Assembly: GCF_001421165.1 (NCBI RefSeq) | Contig: NZ_LMKB01000008.1 | Coordinates: 1,570 to 65,569, forward strand | Length of the DNA: 64,000 nt | Direction of reading: 5' to 3' | Source: Frigoribacterium sp. Leaf8 | GTDB taxonomy: Bacteria > Actinomycetota > Actinomycetes > Actinomycetales > Microbacteriaceae | In this document: positions 26,676-35,567 of the stretch, piece by piece | Position numbering within the stretch: position 1 is the stretch's first letter | How the letters are laid out: every line of letters starts with the position of its first letter | Notes under the pieces: generated by a model | What the model saw: only the letters and a program-made list of their open reading frames with translations | Database searches by the model: none | Told to the model about the DNA's origin: nothing | Program-made: the position numbers and the translations under genes

Positions 26676-27092
26676 CTAGTCGGTGCGGGTCTCGAGGGTG
26701 GGGAGCACGGCGGGGTCGGCGTCGTGCAGGAACGTCGTGAGGCGTTCGACCTCGTCGACCTCGCCGATGGCGGCCGCACCTCGCCGGAGGGCGAAGAGGG
26801 ACCGCAGCACGCCCCGGTTGGGTTCGTGCGACCACGGCACGGGGCCCTGTCCGCGCCACCCCGCCTTGCGCAGCGCGTCGAGACCGCGGTGGTAGCCGAC
26901 GCGGGCATAGGCGTAGGCCTCGAGCTCGGCGCCGCGGGCGTCGGCCTCGTCGCTGAGCAGTGCCCAGGCGAGCGACGACGTGGGGTGGGCGACGACGACC
27001 TCGGCCGTCGTCAGCGTCTCGAGGTCGGCGACGACGTCGGGTTCGGCGGGCAGGCGGGTCTCGGGCACGCCGAGCAGGTTCGTTGCGGTCAT
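26676..27092 (-). CDS. DUF3151 family protein
   Basis: 138-residue actinobacterial conserved protein. The core HPTSSLAWALLSDEA, AYAYARVGYHRGLDALRKAGWRG and GPVPWSHEPNRGVLRSLFALRRGAAAIGE is the DUF3151 signature. No signal peptide or membrane segment is visible, and the function is unknown. I start at ATG 27092 (MTATNLLGVPE), the family N-terminus. The frame is open about 30 codons further upstream with non-family sequence. It converges on the YhgE operon across the strong palindrome. Confidence 0.88.
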   Translation of the reverse strand: MTATNLLGVPETRLPAEPDVVADLETLTTAEVVVAHPTSSLAWALLSDEADARGAELEAYAYARVGYHRGLDALRKAGWRGQGPVPWSHEPNRGVLRSLFALRRGAAAIGEVDEVERLTTFLHDADPAVLPTLETRTD

Positions 27093-27235
27093 CCCCCCAT
27101 CATCCCCGACGTCCGTCCCGGGGACCGTCGCGACCCTGGTATAACTCGTTTCGTCGTGCAATACTGAGATATCACACACGGTCATCGGCCGTGTCGGGCG
27201 CCACGGTGCCCGCGAGCTCTCGACGAAAGACCACC

Positions 27236-28396
27236 GTGCCCACGACCCGACCGCGCCGCGCCGCCCTCGACTCCCCCGCCCTCCTGGCGTACCCGATGCA
27301 CGGCCAGCGCAAGCTGCTCGACGAGGGCTACCGCACCCGGGACGGTCACCTGATCGAATGGCTCGGTCACGACCTCGCGGGCCGTGGCGGGGTCACCGTC
27401 GTCTCGAGGCCGGAGCCCCTCGTGACCTCGATCGCCCGCCGCCGCCCGATCGGGGCACCGGCCGTCGGCACCCGGTCGGTCGACCCGATCACGCTCCGGG
27501 CTCCCGACCCGCGCGACCGACGACGCTGGTGGGTCGCGTCCGCCCGCGCCTACCCCTCGTTGCCCCCGTCGGCGGCATCCGTGCCGGCCCTCGTCTGGAA
27601 TCCCTTCGCCGCCGTCGCCCCGGTCGCGGCCAATCCCTTCGCCGGTCCCCGGCGGGTCGTCCTCGACCTGCTGGACGACTGGAGCCGGCACTACGCCTTC
27701 GAGAGCATCCGCGCCGAGGTCGACGAGGCCTACGCGGCCGCCTTCGCCCTCGCTGACGTCGTGACGGCCAACGGCGCGGGCACCGCCGACCTCGCCCGCC
27801 GACACGGACGCACCGACGTCGTCCTGCTGCCCAACGGCTGCGACCCCCACCGCTTCGACGGCACGAGCCGGGCGACCGGCCCGACCACCGTCGGGTACGT
27901 GGGCAAGATCGGGCGGAGGCTCGACCTCGCCGGCATCCTGGCGACCGTCGCCGCCCTGCCCCACGTGTCGTTCGTGTTCGCCGGCCCGGTGCTGGACGCC
28001 GAGTACGGGGTGCTGGCCGACTCGCCCAACGTCACCCTGCTGGGCGACGTGCACTACGACCGCGTGCCGGCCCTGCTGCAGACCTTCGACGTCGGCTGGG
28101 TGCCCCACCACGTCGGCGAGCGCGAGGTCGGCGGGGACGTCATCAAGACCTACGAGTACCGCGCGGCGGGTCTCCCCGTCCTCAGCACGGCCGTCTGCGG
28201 CATCGAGGCGCGCGGTCTGGACGGCGTGACGGTCGCCGACACCGCCGAGCACGCCTCGGTGCTCGCCGCACTCGCCGCAGGCTCCGACGGGCGGGTGCCC
28301 CGGCTCCCGGGTGCCATCCCTCCCGACGCCACGTGGCGGCAGAAGGTCGACGTCGTCCGCGACGCGCTCCGCCTGCCGGCCCGCCGACCGTCCTAG
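27236..28396 (+). CDS. Glycosyltransferase (TuaH-like, GT4)
   Basis: 386-residue glycosyltransferase with a GT-B fold. The C-terminal domain shows TTVGYVGKIGRRLDL, FVFAGPVLDAEYG, NVTLLGDVHYDRVPALL, GWVPHHVGEREVGGDVIKTYEYRAAGLPVLS. The middle has VVLDLLDDWSRHYAF. The pattern resembles teichuronic/exopolysaccharide enzymes such as TuaH. I choose GTG 27236, preceded by GAAAGA. The upstream AT-rich stretch 27137-27175 (TATAAC, AATACT) is a likely promoter region. It is followed after 51 bases by the Wzz-kinase gene, so it is part of the exopolysaccharide unit. Confidence 0.85.
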   Translation: MPTTRPRRAALDSPALLAYPMHGQRKLLDEGYRTRDGHLIEWLGHDLAGRGGVTVVSRPEPLVTSIARRRPIGAPAVGTRSVDPITLRAPDPRDRRRWWVASARAYPSLPPSAASVPALVWNPFAAVAPVAANPFAGPRRVVLDLLDDWSRHYAFESIRAEVDEAYAAAFALADVVTANGAGTADLARRHGRTDVVLLPNGCDPHRFDGTSRATGPTTVGYVGKIGRRLDLAGILATVAALPHVSFVFAGPVLDAEYGVLADSPNVTLLGDVHYDRVPALLQTFDVGWVPHHVGEREVGGDVIKTYEYRAAGLPVLSTAVCGIEARGLDGVTVADTAEHASVLAALAAGSDGRVPRLPGAIPPDATWRQKVDVVRDALRLPARRPS

Positions 28397-28447
28397 ACCC
28401 GATCAGCCCCCGATCCGACACCACGCCGTTCAGCAGGGAAGAACTCC

Positions 28448-29857
28448 ATGGAACTCAAGACCTTCATCACCGTCGTCCGGACGCGGTGGGTCCTCATCGT
28501 CGTCGTGACCCTGAGCGCCGTGCTGCTCGGGGCGACCGCGTCGCTCGCGACGGCGAAGTCGTACGCGTCGTCGACGCAGCTCTTCGTCTCGGTCTCGTCG
28601 ATCGGCTCGTCGGACGCCGGCGACCTCGTCCAGGGCAGCAGCGCCGCGCAGGCCAAGGTGCGCTCGTACGTCTCCGTCGTCACGTCGGGTCGGGTGCTCG
28701 AACCCGTCATCGCCGATCTCGGGCTCGACACCACCCCCGCGGGGCTCGCCTCGAAGATCTCGGCCTCCAGCCCGGTGAACACGTCGTTGATCGACATCTC
28801 GGTCACCGACGGCGACCCCGCGCAGGCGGCACGACTCGCCGACGCCGTGGCCACGAGCTTCGAGAAGGTGGTCGAAGAGCAACTCGAACAACCCGTGGGC
28901 GGCGGCAGCGGGCTGGTCACCGTCGAGTCCATCGACGCTCCCGTCGTGCCGACGAGCCCGGCCAACCCCAAGCCCGTCCTCTGGATCAGCCTGGCCCTCG
29001 GCCTGGGCATCCTGTCGGGCACGGCCCTGGCCCTCCTCCGCAACACCCTCGACACGCGCATCCGCAGCAAGGCCGACGTCGAGGGGGTGACGAACGCGCC
29101 GCTGCTCGGTGGCATCGGCTTCCACACAGAAGCCTCCTCGGCCCCGCTGGTCGTCAACAACGATCCGCGCAGCCCACTCGCCGAGTCCTACCGCGCCCTC
29201 CGCACCAATCTCCAGTTCGTCTCGTTCGAGGGACGCAGCCGGACCTTCATCGTCACCTCGGCCATGCCCGGCGAGGGCAAGTCGACGACGGCGGCGAACC
29301 TGGCCGTCTGCCTGGCCGAGACCGGTGCCTCGGTGCTGCTCGTCGACGCCGACCTGCGCCGGCCCCGCGTCGCCGAGGTCATGGGCCTCGAGGGCGCCGT
29401 CGGACTGACCGACCTGCTCGTCGGGCGGGCAGAACTCGTCGACGTCGTGCAGCCGTGGGGACGCCTGGGCCTCCACGTGCTGCCCTCGGGCACCGTTCCC
29501 CCGAACCCGAGCGAACTGCTCGGCTCGCTCGCCATGGCGAGCCTCGTCTCGACGGTCGAGGTCGACTACGACTTCGTCATCATCGACACCCCGCCCCTGC
29601 TGCCGGTGACCGACGCCGCCGTCCTCAGCCGCTGCGTGAGCGGCGTGATCGTCGCGACCGCGGCCCAGCGATCGTCGCGCCACCAGCTGAAGCAGGCCCT
29701 CGCCGCCGTCTCCGAGATCGGCAGCCGCACCCTGGGGGTCGTCCTCACGATGGCCCCGACGAAGGGCCTCGGTGCCTACGGGTACGGAGCCTACGGGGGC
29801 TACTACGGTTCGGTGACCGAGAACCCGGTCCCTGCCTCGACGGCGGCGGCCCGATGA
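28448..29857 (+). CDS. Polysaccharide copolymerase / BY-type tyrosine kinase fusion
   Basis: 469-residue membrane protein that controls polysaccharide chain length. A Wzz domain sits between two helices (about 14-34 and 177-197), the second followed by a cytoplasmic kinase domain. Walker A is SAMPGEGKSTT (271-281), Walker A' LLVDADLRRP (297-306) and Walker B FVIIDTPP (376-383). The C-terminal tyrosine cluster AYGYGAYGGYYG (about 442-453) is the autophosphorylation site. As in many actinobacteria, modulator and kinase are one chain. Its stop overlaps the start of a low-molecular-weight phosphatase gene (ATGA), the expected counter-enzyme. Confidence 0.94.
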   Translation: MELKTFITVVRTRWVLIVVVTLSAVLLGATASLATAKSYASSTQLFVSVSSIGSSDAGDLVQGSSAAQAKVRSYVSVVTSGRVLEPVIADLGLDTTPAGLASKISASSPVNTSLIDISVTDGDPAQAARLADAVATSFEKVVEEQLEQPVGGGSGLVTVESIDAPVVPTSPANPKPVLWISLALGLGILSGTALALLRNTLDTRIRSKADVEGVTNAPLLGGIGFHTEASSAPLVVNNDPRSPLAESYRALRTNLQFVSFEGRSRTFIVTSAMPGEGKSTTAANLAVCLAETGASVLLVDADLRRPRVAEVMGLEGAVGLTDLLVGRAELVDVVQPWGRLGLHVLPSGTVPPNPSELLGSLAMASLVSTVEVDYDFVIIDTPPLLPVTDAAVLSRCVSGVIVATAAQRSSRHQLKQALAAVSEIGSRTLGVVLTMAPTKGLGAYGYGAYGGYYGSVTENPVPASTAAAR

Positions 29858-30432
29858 CCATCCCGCCCCTCGTGATGGTGTGCACCGGGAACATCTGCCG
29901 CTCACCGTTGGCCGCCGCACTCGTGCGCAGTGCCACGTCCGCGGCCGTCGAGAGCTTCGGGACGTCGGCCCTGGTGGGTGAACCGCCGCCCCGCCCCACC
30001 CTGAAGGCCGCCGAGTCCCTCGGCCTCGACCTGTCGGACCATCGTGCCCGTCAGCTGACGGCCGACGTGGTGGGTCGCGCTCCCCTCGTCCTGGCCCTCG
30101 CCCGGGAACACCGCCGGGCCGTCGTGTCGTTGGTGCCGAGGGCGAACCGCACGACCTTCACCCTGCGGGAGTTCGCACGCCTGAGCCGTCTCGTCGATCT
30201 CCACGAGACGGCACGCGCGATCGCGTCGAACCCGGACCCCGCCGAGCGTCTGGACCGGGTCGTCGCCCTCGCGGCGGCGCACCGCGGCTCCGGCGTCCTC
30301 GTCACGCCCGATGAGGACGACGTCGTCGACCCCTTCGGGCTCGGAGCCGACGTGTACGCGAAGTCGACCGCCCAGATCGTCGACGCGACGAACGACGTCC
30401 TCGCCTACCTCGGGCGAGCCCTGAGAGCCTGA
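29854..30432 (+). CDS. Low-molecular-weight protein tyrosine phosphatase
   Basis: 192-residue cytoplasmic phosphatase. The P-loop MVCTGNICRSPLAA contains the CX5R motif (Cys10, Arg16), and the general-acid loop VVDPFG lies near residue 157. It is somewhat longer than the usual 150-160 residues, because of an insert around residues 90-140. Coupling to the BY kinase by a four-base overlap fits the known Wzb/Wzc partnership, in which the phosphatase dephosphorylates the tyrosine cluster of the kinase. A hairpin terminator follows, ending this plus-strand unit. Confidence 0.93.
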   Translation: MTIPPLVMVCTGNICRSPLAAALVRSATSAAVESFGTSALVGEPPPRPTLKAAESLGLDLSDHRARQLTADVVGRAPLVLALAREHRRAVVSLVPRANRTTFTLREFARLSRLVDLHETARAIASNPDPAERLDRVVALAAAHRGSGVLVTPDEDDVVDPFGLGADVYAKSTAQIVDATNDVLAYLGRALRA

Positions 30433-30457
30433 CGCCGCCCCGACCGCCTCCGACCAC

Positions 30458-30486
30458 GCGCCCCGACGACCAGGTCGTCGGGGCGC
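30458..30486 (+). terminator. Terminator after the tyrosine phosphatase gene
   Basis: GCGCCCCGACGA pairs with TCGTCGGGGCGC around a five-base loop (12-bp stem), 25 bases after the phosphatase stop. It is followed by TTCGTCGT. It stops the plus-strand polysaccharide unit before the convergent one. Confidence 0.75.
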
Positions 30487-30515
30487 TTCGTCGTGGGCGG
30501 GGACGACCGCGCGGC

Positions 30516-30560
30516 GGGACGGTCCCGCGACGGGGACGGTCCCGCGACGGGGACGGTCCC
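30516..30560. repeat. 17-bp tandem repeat with internal palindromes
   Basis: Two full copies and an 11-base third copy of GGGACGGTCCCGCGACG. Each contains GGGAC-GGTCCC, which is nearly self-complementary. It lies just beyond the stop of the convergent polymerase-like gene and is non-coding. Confidence 0.7.
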
Positions 30561-30566
30561 ACTCGC

Positions 30567-31940
30567 TCAGCGGGCTGCCGTGAGGGTGCCGCCGACGACG
30601 CCGGGCCGGTCCGACGCGTCGCCGAGGACGCGGTCGTCGCGACCCCGGTCGTCGCGACCCCGGTGCGACCCTGACGGGTGCGCCCCGGACGGGTCCAGCG
30701 CGGCTCGGTCGTCGCCGGGACGGTCCTGCAAGGCGCAGAAGGCCCACAAGATCGCGGACGTCGAGAACCAGACGAAGTAGTCGAACGAGAAGAGGGTGAC
30801 GATCATGACGACGAGGACTGCCCGCCCCGTCCGGGAGGCGTGGACGAACCCGACGACGAGCGCCGCCACCAGCGAGACGATCCCGGCGATACCGAACGTG
30901 GCGAGCGTGGTCACGAGCTGGTTGTCCACGACCGTGAAGCCCTCCTGGGGCAGGAGGCCACGGGCGTACAACTCGGCCTCGCTTCCGAAGCCGCTGCCGG
31001 CCAATGCCTCGAGCGCGGGCCGCGCGAGGAGTCCGGGGACCGATCGGACCGCCCCCATCCGGTTCTCGTACGAGCCGGATGCCACGAGCGTCCCGACCGC
31101 GTCGACGATCTCGGACGCCAGGGCGGCGGCACCCGCGACCGCCCCGAGCACCGTCAGCACGATCTTCGCTGCCCGGGACCGCGCCTCGGAGGTCATCAGG
31201 ACGTAGGTCACGGCGAGGAGGACGGCGGCGACGACGCTTCGGCTTCCCGACAGCAGGATGCCCGCCGACAGCACGAGGACGGCGAACGGCGGGAACCAGA
31301 CGGGGAAGGTCCGCCGCGCGACGAGGACGAGGACCAGGCAGACCGCGAGGAACACGGCGTACGGGATGGGGTGGCCGAGGGTGCCCTCGACCCGGACGAG
31401 ACCACCGGGCAGGATCTTGTTGTCGCTGACGAACGAGCGGCCCGTCGCGAGGACCTTGTACCCGAAGGGGATCGGACGATGGGTGACCGTGAGCTCCACG
31501 ACTCCGACCACGACCTGCGCGAGGCCGAGGACGACGAGACCGCGGACGAACACGCGGAGGTCGCGGGGCGACGACGTCGACACGAGCCACGAGACCGCGA
31601 CCCCGATCGCCGCGAGCTCGGCCATGAGGACGATCGTCGACGGGGCGAGCGCCAGCACGCAGACGATCGAGAAGGCGAAGAACGCGGTCGTCGCCAGTGT
31701 GGCCCGCGGGCGGCCGACGGACCACGAGCGGGGCGAGACGAGTGCCGCCACCGAGACTCCGGCCACGGCGGCCACGGCGGCGTGGCGGACGATGTCGGGC
31801 GCGGAACCCGACGTCGTCGAGATCAGGACGGCGAAGGCGACGACGAGCGCCGCGCCTCGTCGCCGGTCGGCCGGCAGGAGGAGCCCGCCGACGAATGCGA
31901 CCAGGGCCGCCGCGGCGGCACCGGCGAGGACGACGATCAT
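30567..31940 (-). CDS. O-antigen ligase/polymerase-like membrane protein
   Basis: 457-residue protein with about 11-12 hydrophobic segments and a long periplasmic loop containing GLVRVEGTLGHPIPYAVF. GILLSGSRSVVAAVL follows, a pattern of the Wzy/WaaL O-antigen ligase family. It probably polymerises or ligates exopolysaccharide repeat units outside the membrane. The C-terminal 45 residues are an Asp/Arg-rich hydrophilic tail. ATG 31938-31940 overlaps the stop of the flippase gene (ATGA). It ends a four-gene chain in which every junction overlaps. Confidence 0.82.
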   Translation of the reverse strand: MIVVLAGAAAAALVAFVGGLLLPADRRRGAALVVAFAVLISTTSGSAPDIVRHAAVAAVAGVSVAALVSPRSWSVGRPRATLATTAFFAFSIVCVLALAPSTIVLMAELAAIGVAVSWLVSTSSPRDLRVFVRGLVVLGLAQVVVGVVELTVTHRPIPFGYKVLATGRSFVSDNKILPGGLVRVEGTLGHPIPYAVFLAVCLVLVLVARRTFPVWFPPFAVLVLSAGILLSGSRSVVAAVLLAVTYVLMTSEARSRAAKIVLTVLGAVAGAAALASEIVDAVGTLVASGSYENRMGAVRSVPGLLARPALEALAGSGFGSEAELYARGLLPQEGFTVVDNQLVTTLATFGIAGIVSLVAALVVGFVHASRTGRAVLVVMIVTLFSFDYFVWFSTSAILWAFCALQDRPGDDRAALDPSGAHPSGSHRGRDDRGRDDRVLGDASDRPGVVGGTLTAAR

Positions 31941-33220
31941 CGGGCGGCCTCCCCTCGAGCGTGCGGATCCGACGGACCGACCGGCGCGGGCTCGGCGGCG
32001 GGCTCGACGGCTGGCACGCACGAGGCGCGGCGCGACCGCGCGAGGACGACGAGCTGGACGACGAGCCCCACGGCCTCGGCCGACACGAGTGCCGACACGG
32101 CGCCCAGCGCGCCGTGGTGGGCGCCGAGCACGAGGACTCCCGGAACGCCGACGACCGCCGACGCGACGGACGCCGTCGTCGTCTGGGCGTGGCGCCCTGC
32201 ACTGACCAGGGCGAGGCCGGCGCCACGAGACGCGCAGATGACGGTGATCAGCACGCCGCCCGCCAGGGCGAGGTCGGGCGACACCGGGACGGTGCCCGTG
32301 AAGAGGACGACGGCGACGGCCGGCATGGACAGCGCGAAACCGACGCCGACGACGAGGCCGAGCCCGGCGTTCAGCCCGAGGGAGACCAGGCTGCGACGGT
32401 GCGCGAGTTCGGCGGAGGGCACGCCCACCCAGGTCTGCAGGCGGTCGGGAATGGCGGACACGACCTGCAGCCCCATGCGCAACGGTCGGTCCACCGCGGC
32501 GAATCCGGCCACGGAACCGGGCGAGACGGTGCCCAGCAGGGCCGCGGGCAGGGATTTGTAGGTCGTCGCCACGCCCCGCCCGACCACGAGGACGAGTTGG
32601 GAGCGCACGACGGCCGGGACCGCGCGGAAGTCGTCCGCCCCGGGCAGACGGGCGCCCCCGAGACGAGGCGCCACGCCGAACGTGACGACGGCAGCGAGGA
32701 CCATGCCGGCGCCGTAGACCTCGAGCGGCGCACCGGCGGCGATCGCGACGGCCGAGACGAGCGAGACCAGCACGCGCGGCGACGTCTCGGCGACGAGGAC
32801 CAACAGCGGGCGCCCGAGGCCGATGAAGTACCAGGTCGGGCTGAGTGCGCCGAGCGCGACCCCTACGGAGACGAGCGCGGCCGCCGGGCGGTGTTCGTCC
32901 ACGACGGCGAGCGTCACGGCCGCCGCGACCGGCAGCAGGACGGCGGTGGCGACGAGCTTGCTGGCCGATGCGGTGGCGAAGAGGTCACCGGGTGGCCGGG
33001 TCGCCCGGGCGACGCGTTGCGGGCCCACGATGCTCCAGCCGAGTTCGGCGACGACCGCCGTGGCGATGCCGACGGACAGGCCGACGGCCACCGCCGCCCA
33101 GCCCGACGCCCCGTGGGTCGAGGTGATCGCGGGGATCACGGCCAGCGGGGCGGCCGCACCGAGGGCCGGCACGAGCAGGTGGAGGGCGAGACGGCCGACC
33201 TGCCGCCCGAATCCCCTCAC
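31937..33220 (-). CDS. Polysaccharide flippase (Wzx/MOP superfamily)
   Basis: 427-residue protein with about 12 hydrophobic helices and few charged loops, the layout of oligosaccharide flippases. The open frame runs much further upstream, but the family-like sequence begins at the GTG 33218-33220 (RGFGRQVGRLALHLLVPALGAAAPLAVIPAIT). That GTG overlaps the stop of the preceding glycosyltransferase. It is predicted to move lipid-linked repeat units to the outer face for the polymerase-like protein encoded next. The C-terminal 35 residues are Pro/Glu-rich. Confidence 0.82.
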   Translation of the reverse strand: MRGFGRQVGRLALHLLVPALGAAAPLAVIPAITSTHGASGWAAVAVGLSVGIATAVVAELGWSIVGPQRVARATRPPGDLFATASASKLVATAVLLPVAAAVTLAVVDEHRPAAALVSVGVALGALSPTWYFIGLGRPLLVLVAETSPRVLVSLVSAVAIAAGAPLEVYGAGMVLAAVVTFGVAPRLGGARLPGADDFRAVPAVVRSQLVLVVGRGVATTYKSLPAALLGTVSPGSVAGFAAVDRPLRMGLQVVSAIPDRLQTWVGVPSAELAHRRSLVSLGLNAGLGLVVGVGFALSMPAVAVVLFTGTVPVSPDLALAGGVLITVICASRGAGLALVSAGRHAQTTTASVASAVVGVPGVLVLGAHHGALGAVSALVSAEAVGLVVQLVVLARSRRASCVPAVEPAAEPAPVGPSDPHARGEAAR

Positions 33221-34347
33221 GAGTCGACCCGCCGAGGGCCGAGGGCCGACAGGTGGTCCGTGAACCGGTCGTACGATCTCTGCACCACCGACTCGAGGCG
33301 CTCGGCGACGTCGTGGGGCGACTCCGCCTGGTGGGCGAGCGGCGCCCCCACCAACGCGTCGGCGATCGAGGAGGCGCTGGCCGGCTCGGTCTGGACGAGC
33401 AGGCCCCCTGCCGCGCACCGGACGTCGTCGAGGGCGCTGGATCGCTGCGTGACGACGGTCCGACCGCACGCCAGCCCCTGCCAGACCTTGTTCGCCACGA
33501 CGCCGCGGGCCTTGGCCGAGGAGCCGAAGACCCCCAGGACGACGTCGGCCCGGACGATGTGGGCGAGGAGTTCGCGCTCGGGCACCGCGTCGACGAAGGT
33601 GCACCGGTCGCCGAGGCCCGCTCGACGGACCCGGGCCTCGACGGCCCGGCGGGCGGGACCGTCGCCGACGAGGACGACCTCGACCCGGCGACGGGCTCCG
33701 ATCAGTGAGAGGGCGTCGACGACGAGATCCACGCCGTGGAGGGGAATGTACCCCCCGTAGTACAACACCCGGAGCGCGTCGTGAGGCGGAGCGGGCGGTT
33801 GCCAGGTGGCCCAGGCCGGGGCACCGACCGCGAGGGGGACGACCGCCGCCGAGGGGCCGTGGCGCCGGACGATCTCGGCGGCCCGTGGCTCGGTGTCGAT
33901 CAGGTAGAGATCCGCGCACCTGACGGCCGCGGCGTCGAGCACACGGAACCGGAGGGCCGCGGGCGATGCCGGGGAGACCCGCCGCCAGTCGTCGACCGCC
34001 GTCTCGTATTGACTGACGAACCCGTCGACGACGAGAGCGGCACCCTGCAGACGGGCGACGAGCCACGCGAGCGGCGCGTGGCTGAGCCGGAACTCGGAGA
34101 GCAGGACGACGTCGGCGCGCCGGGCTCCCCGGACGAGTGAGCGGACGTCCTCGATCGCGCGACGCAGCCGACCCGCGGCACGCGACCGCGGGGCGACGAC
34201 GACCGACGCGCCGAGCCGTCCTTCGAGGTGGGCCCGCACGCGGACGTTGCGGGGGTAGCCCGTGTCGTGCACCCCGTACTGGAGGACCCGGAGGGGACCC
34301 GCCCCAGGGCAAGGCGCTCGGGTCGGGCGACCGGACGGGCCGCTCAT
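33217..34347 (-). CDS. Glycosyltransferase (GT4-like)
   Basis: 376-residue GT-B glycosyltransferase. The C-terminal half has VLYYGGYIPLHGVDLVVDAL, VEVVLVGDGPARRAVEARV, CTFVDAVPERELLAHIVRADVVLGVFG and ANKVWQGLACGRTVVTQ, a standard GT4 donor-binding arrangement. The N-terminal part has VLQYGVHDTGYPRNVRVRAHL. I choose ATG 34345-34347, which overlaps the upstream gene stop (ATGA). The frame is open beyond it without family sequence. It lies in the middle of the minus-strand polysaccharide unit. The sugar is unknown. Confidence 0.85.
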   Translation of the reverse strand: MSGPSGRPTRAPCPGAGPLRVLQYGVHDTGYPRNVRVRAHLEGRLGASVVVAPRSRAAGRLRRAIEDVRSLVRGARRADVVLLSEFRLSHAPLAWLVARLQGAALVVDGFVSQYETAVDDWRRVSPASPAALRFRVLDAAAVRCADLYLIDTEPRAAEIVRRHGPSAAVVPLAVGAPAWATWQPPAPPHDALRVLYYGGYIPLHGVDLVVDALSLIGARRRVEVVLVGDGPARRAVEARVRRAGLGDRCTFVDAVPERELLAHIVRADVVLGVFGSSAKARGVVANKVWQGLACGRTVVTQRSSALDDVRCAAGGLLVQTEPASASSIADALVGAPLAHQAESPHDVAERLESVVQRSYDRFTDHLSALGPRRVDS

Positions 34348-35456
34348 CGGGCGGCCGCCGTGATGCCGAGCCGGGACAGCCGGTCGACCACGGCGTCGAC
34401 CGACGCACCGACGGACAGGAGCGAGGCGTTCGCGGCGACGTGGTCCGAGACCGTCCGGCGCAGCGCGCGGTCGGCGGTCAGGTCGCGGACGGCGGACAGC
34501 CACCGGTCGGGTTCGCCCACGGGCAGGACGAGTCGTCGTCGCAGGTCGGGGTCGGTCACGAGGAGGGGTGCGGCACCGTAGCTGTCACCCAGCAGGACGG
34601 GTACGCCCGCGGCGGCGGCCTCGACGGCGCTGCGGCCGAAGGCCTCTCGTGAGGCCGTCCCGACGAAGAGTCCGGCGTCGTCCCACAGCCTCGCCGGGTC
34701 GACCCACCCGGGCATGGTCACGCCGTCGGGCAAGGAGGCGCGGAGCCGGTCCTCGAGCGGGCCCTGCCCGTGCAGGCGGCCGGGGACGCCCGCCCGTGCC
34801 GCGAGCTCGACGAACGCCGCAGGCCGCTTGTCGACGTCGAACCGGGCCGCCCAGACGAGAGGCGCGGCCGCCTCGCCCCACGAGCTGCGGGCCGAGAGAC
34901 GGATGCCGGCCGGGACGAGGTGGGGACGGCGCGCCCGCGCCACCTCGTCGGCGAGGACCGGCGTCGTCGCCCAGACGTCGTCGGCCCCGCGCAGGGCGCG
35001 ACCCTCGACGAGGCGGAGGGCGACCCGACGGAGGCACGCCTGCTCGCCGGGAGCGGGCCACGGCAGTCCGCGGACCCACGCCACCCAGGGCGTGGACCCG
35101 TGACGCCGCAGCCGGGCGAGGGCGACGTCGCTCTGCGTGACGAGCGTGACGACCACGTCGGCGGCATCGGCCTCGGGGGCGCTCGTCACGAGACCGGCGA
35201 CCTCGTCGACGACCGCGCGACCGTGCGCACGGACCGTCACCTCGCGGACGCCGGGGGTGGTCGCGACCGTGCCGCGAGCCGTCGGGCGCAGCCCCACGAC
35301 GGCTCGCCAGTCGAACCCCCGGCCCCGCGCTTCGGCGACCAGGTCGTGGGTCGAGCGGTAGACCCCGCTGCGGGCCATCAACGGCGCCGCGACGAGCAGG
35401 ACCCGGGGCGCCGAGCGGGAGCCGTCGGCGGCGGGGGACGGGGCGGACGACGGCAC
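34344..35456 (-). CDS. Glycosyltransferase (GT4-like), first gene of the minus-strand polysaccharide unit
   Basis: 370-residue glycosyltransferase. APRVLLVAAPLMARSGVYRSTHDLV opens the N-domain. PLVWAARFDVDKRPAAFVELAARAG, GPLEDRLRASLPDGVTMPGWV and SREAFGRSAVEAAAAGVPVLLGDSYGAAPLLV form the donor site. The start is uncertain. GTG 35456 is preferred, because the codons between it and an in-frame ATG at 35513 often end in A or T, unlike the rest of the locus. A -10 box sits about ten bases before ATG 35513, so a leaderless start there (389 residues) is the alternative. Confidence 0.82.
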   Translation of the reverse strand: MPSSAPSPAADGSRSAPRVLLVAAPLMARSGVYRSTHDLVAEARGRGFDWRAVVGLRPTARGTVATTPGVREVTVRAHGRAVVDEVAGLVTSAPEADAADVVVTLVTQSDVALARLRRHGSTPWVAWVRGLPWPAPGEQACLRRVALRLVEGRALRGADDVWATTPVLADEVARARRPHLVPAGIRLSARSSWGEAAAPLVWAARFDVDKRPAAFVELAARAGVPGRLHGQGPLEDRLRASLPDGVTMPGWVDPARLWDDAGLFVGTASREAFGRSAVEAAAAGVPVLLGDSYGAAPLLVTDPDLRRRLVLPVGEPDRWLSAVRDLTADRALRRTVSDHVAANASLLSVGASVDAVVDRLSRLGITAAAR

Positions 35457-35517
35457 GGAGCACTCTCGCTTCTGTTCGGGAGACAGGAAGTGATCGACCC
35501 TCAGACCGATCATCAAG

Positions 35518-35547
35518 AGTATAGGTGTGAAATATGAGTCAGGTCAA
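35518..35547 (-). promoter_or_regulatory. Promoter of the minus-strand polysaccharide unit
   Basis: On the minus strand, TTGACC (35547-35542) and TATACT (35523-35518) are separated by 18 bases in an unusually AT-rich stretch. This is a near-consensus vegetative promoter. It drives the glycosyltransferase-glycosyltransferase-flippase-polymerase chain. Confidence 0.8.
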
Positions 35548-35567
35548 CGGTCGACCGACACGAGGGG

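Noticed and set aside
27137-27180. Possible tRNA or small RNA in the AT-rich patch
   Set aside because: No cloverleaf or stable hairpin is visible. The AT-rich bases are better explained by promoters.
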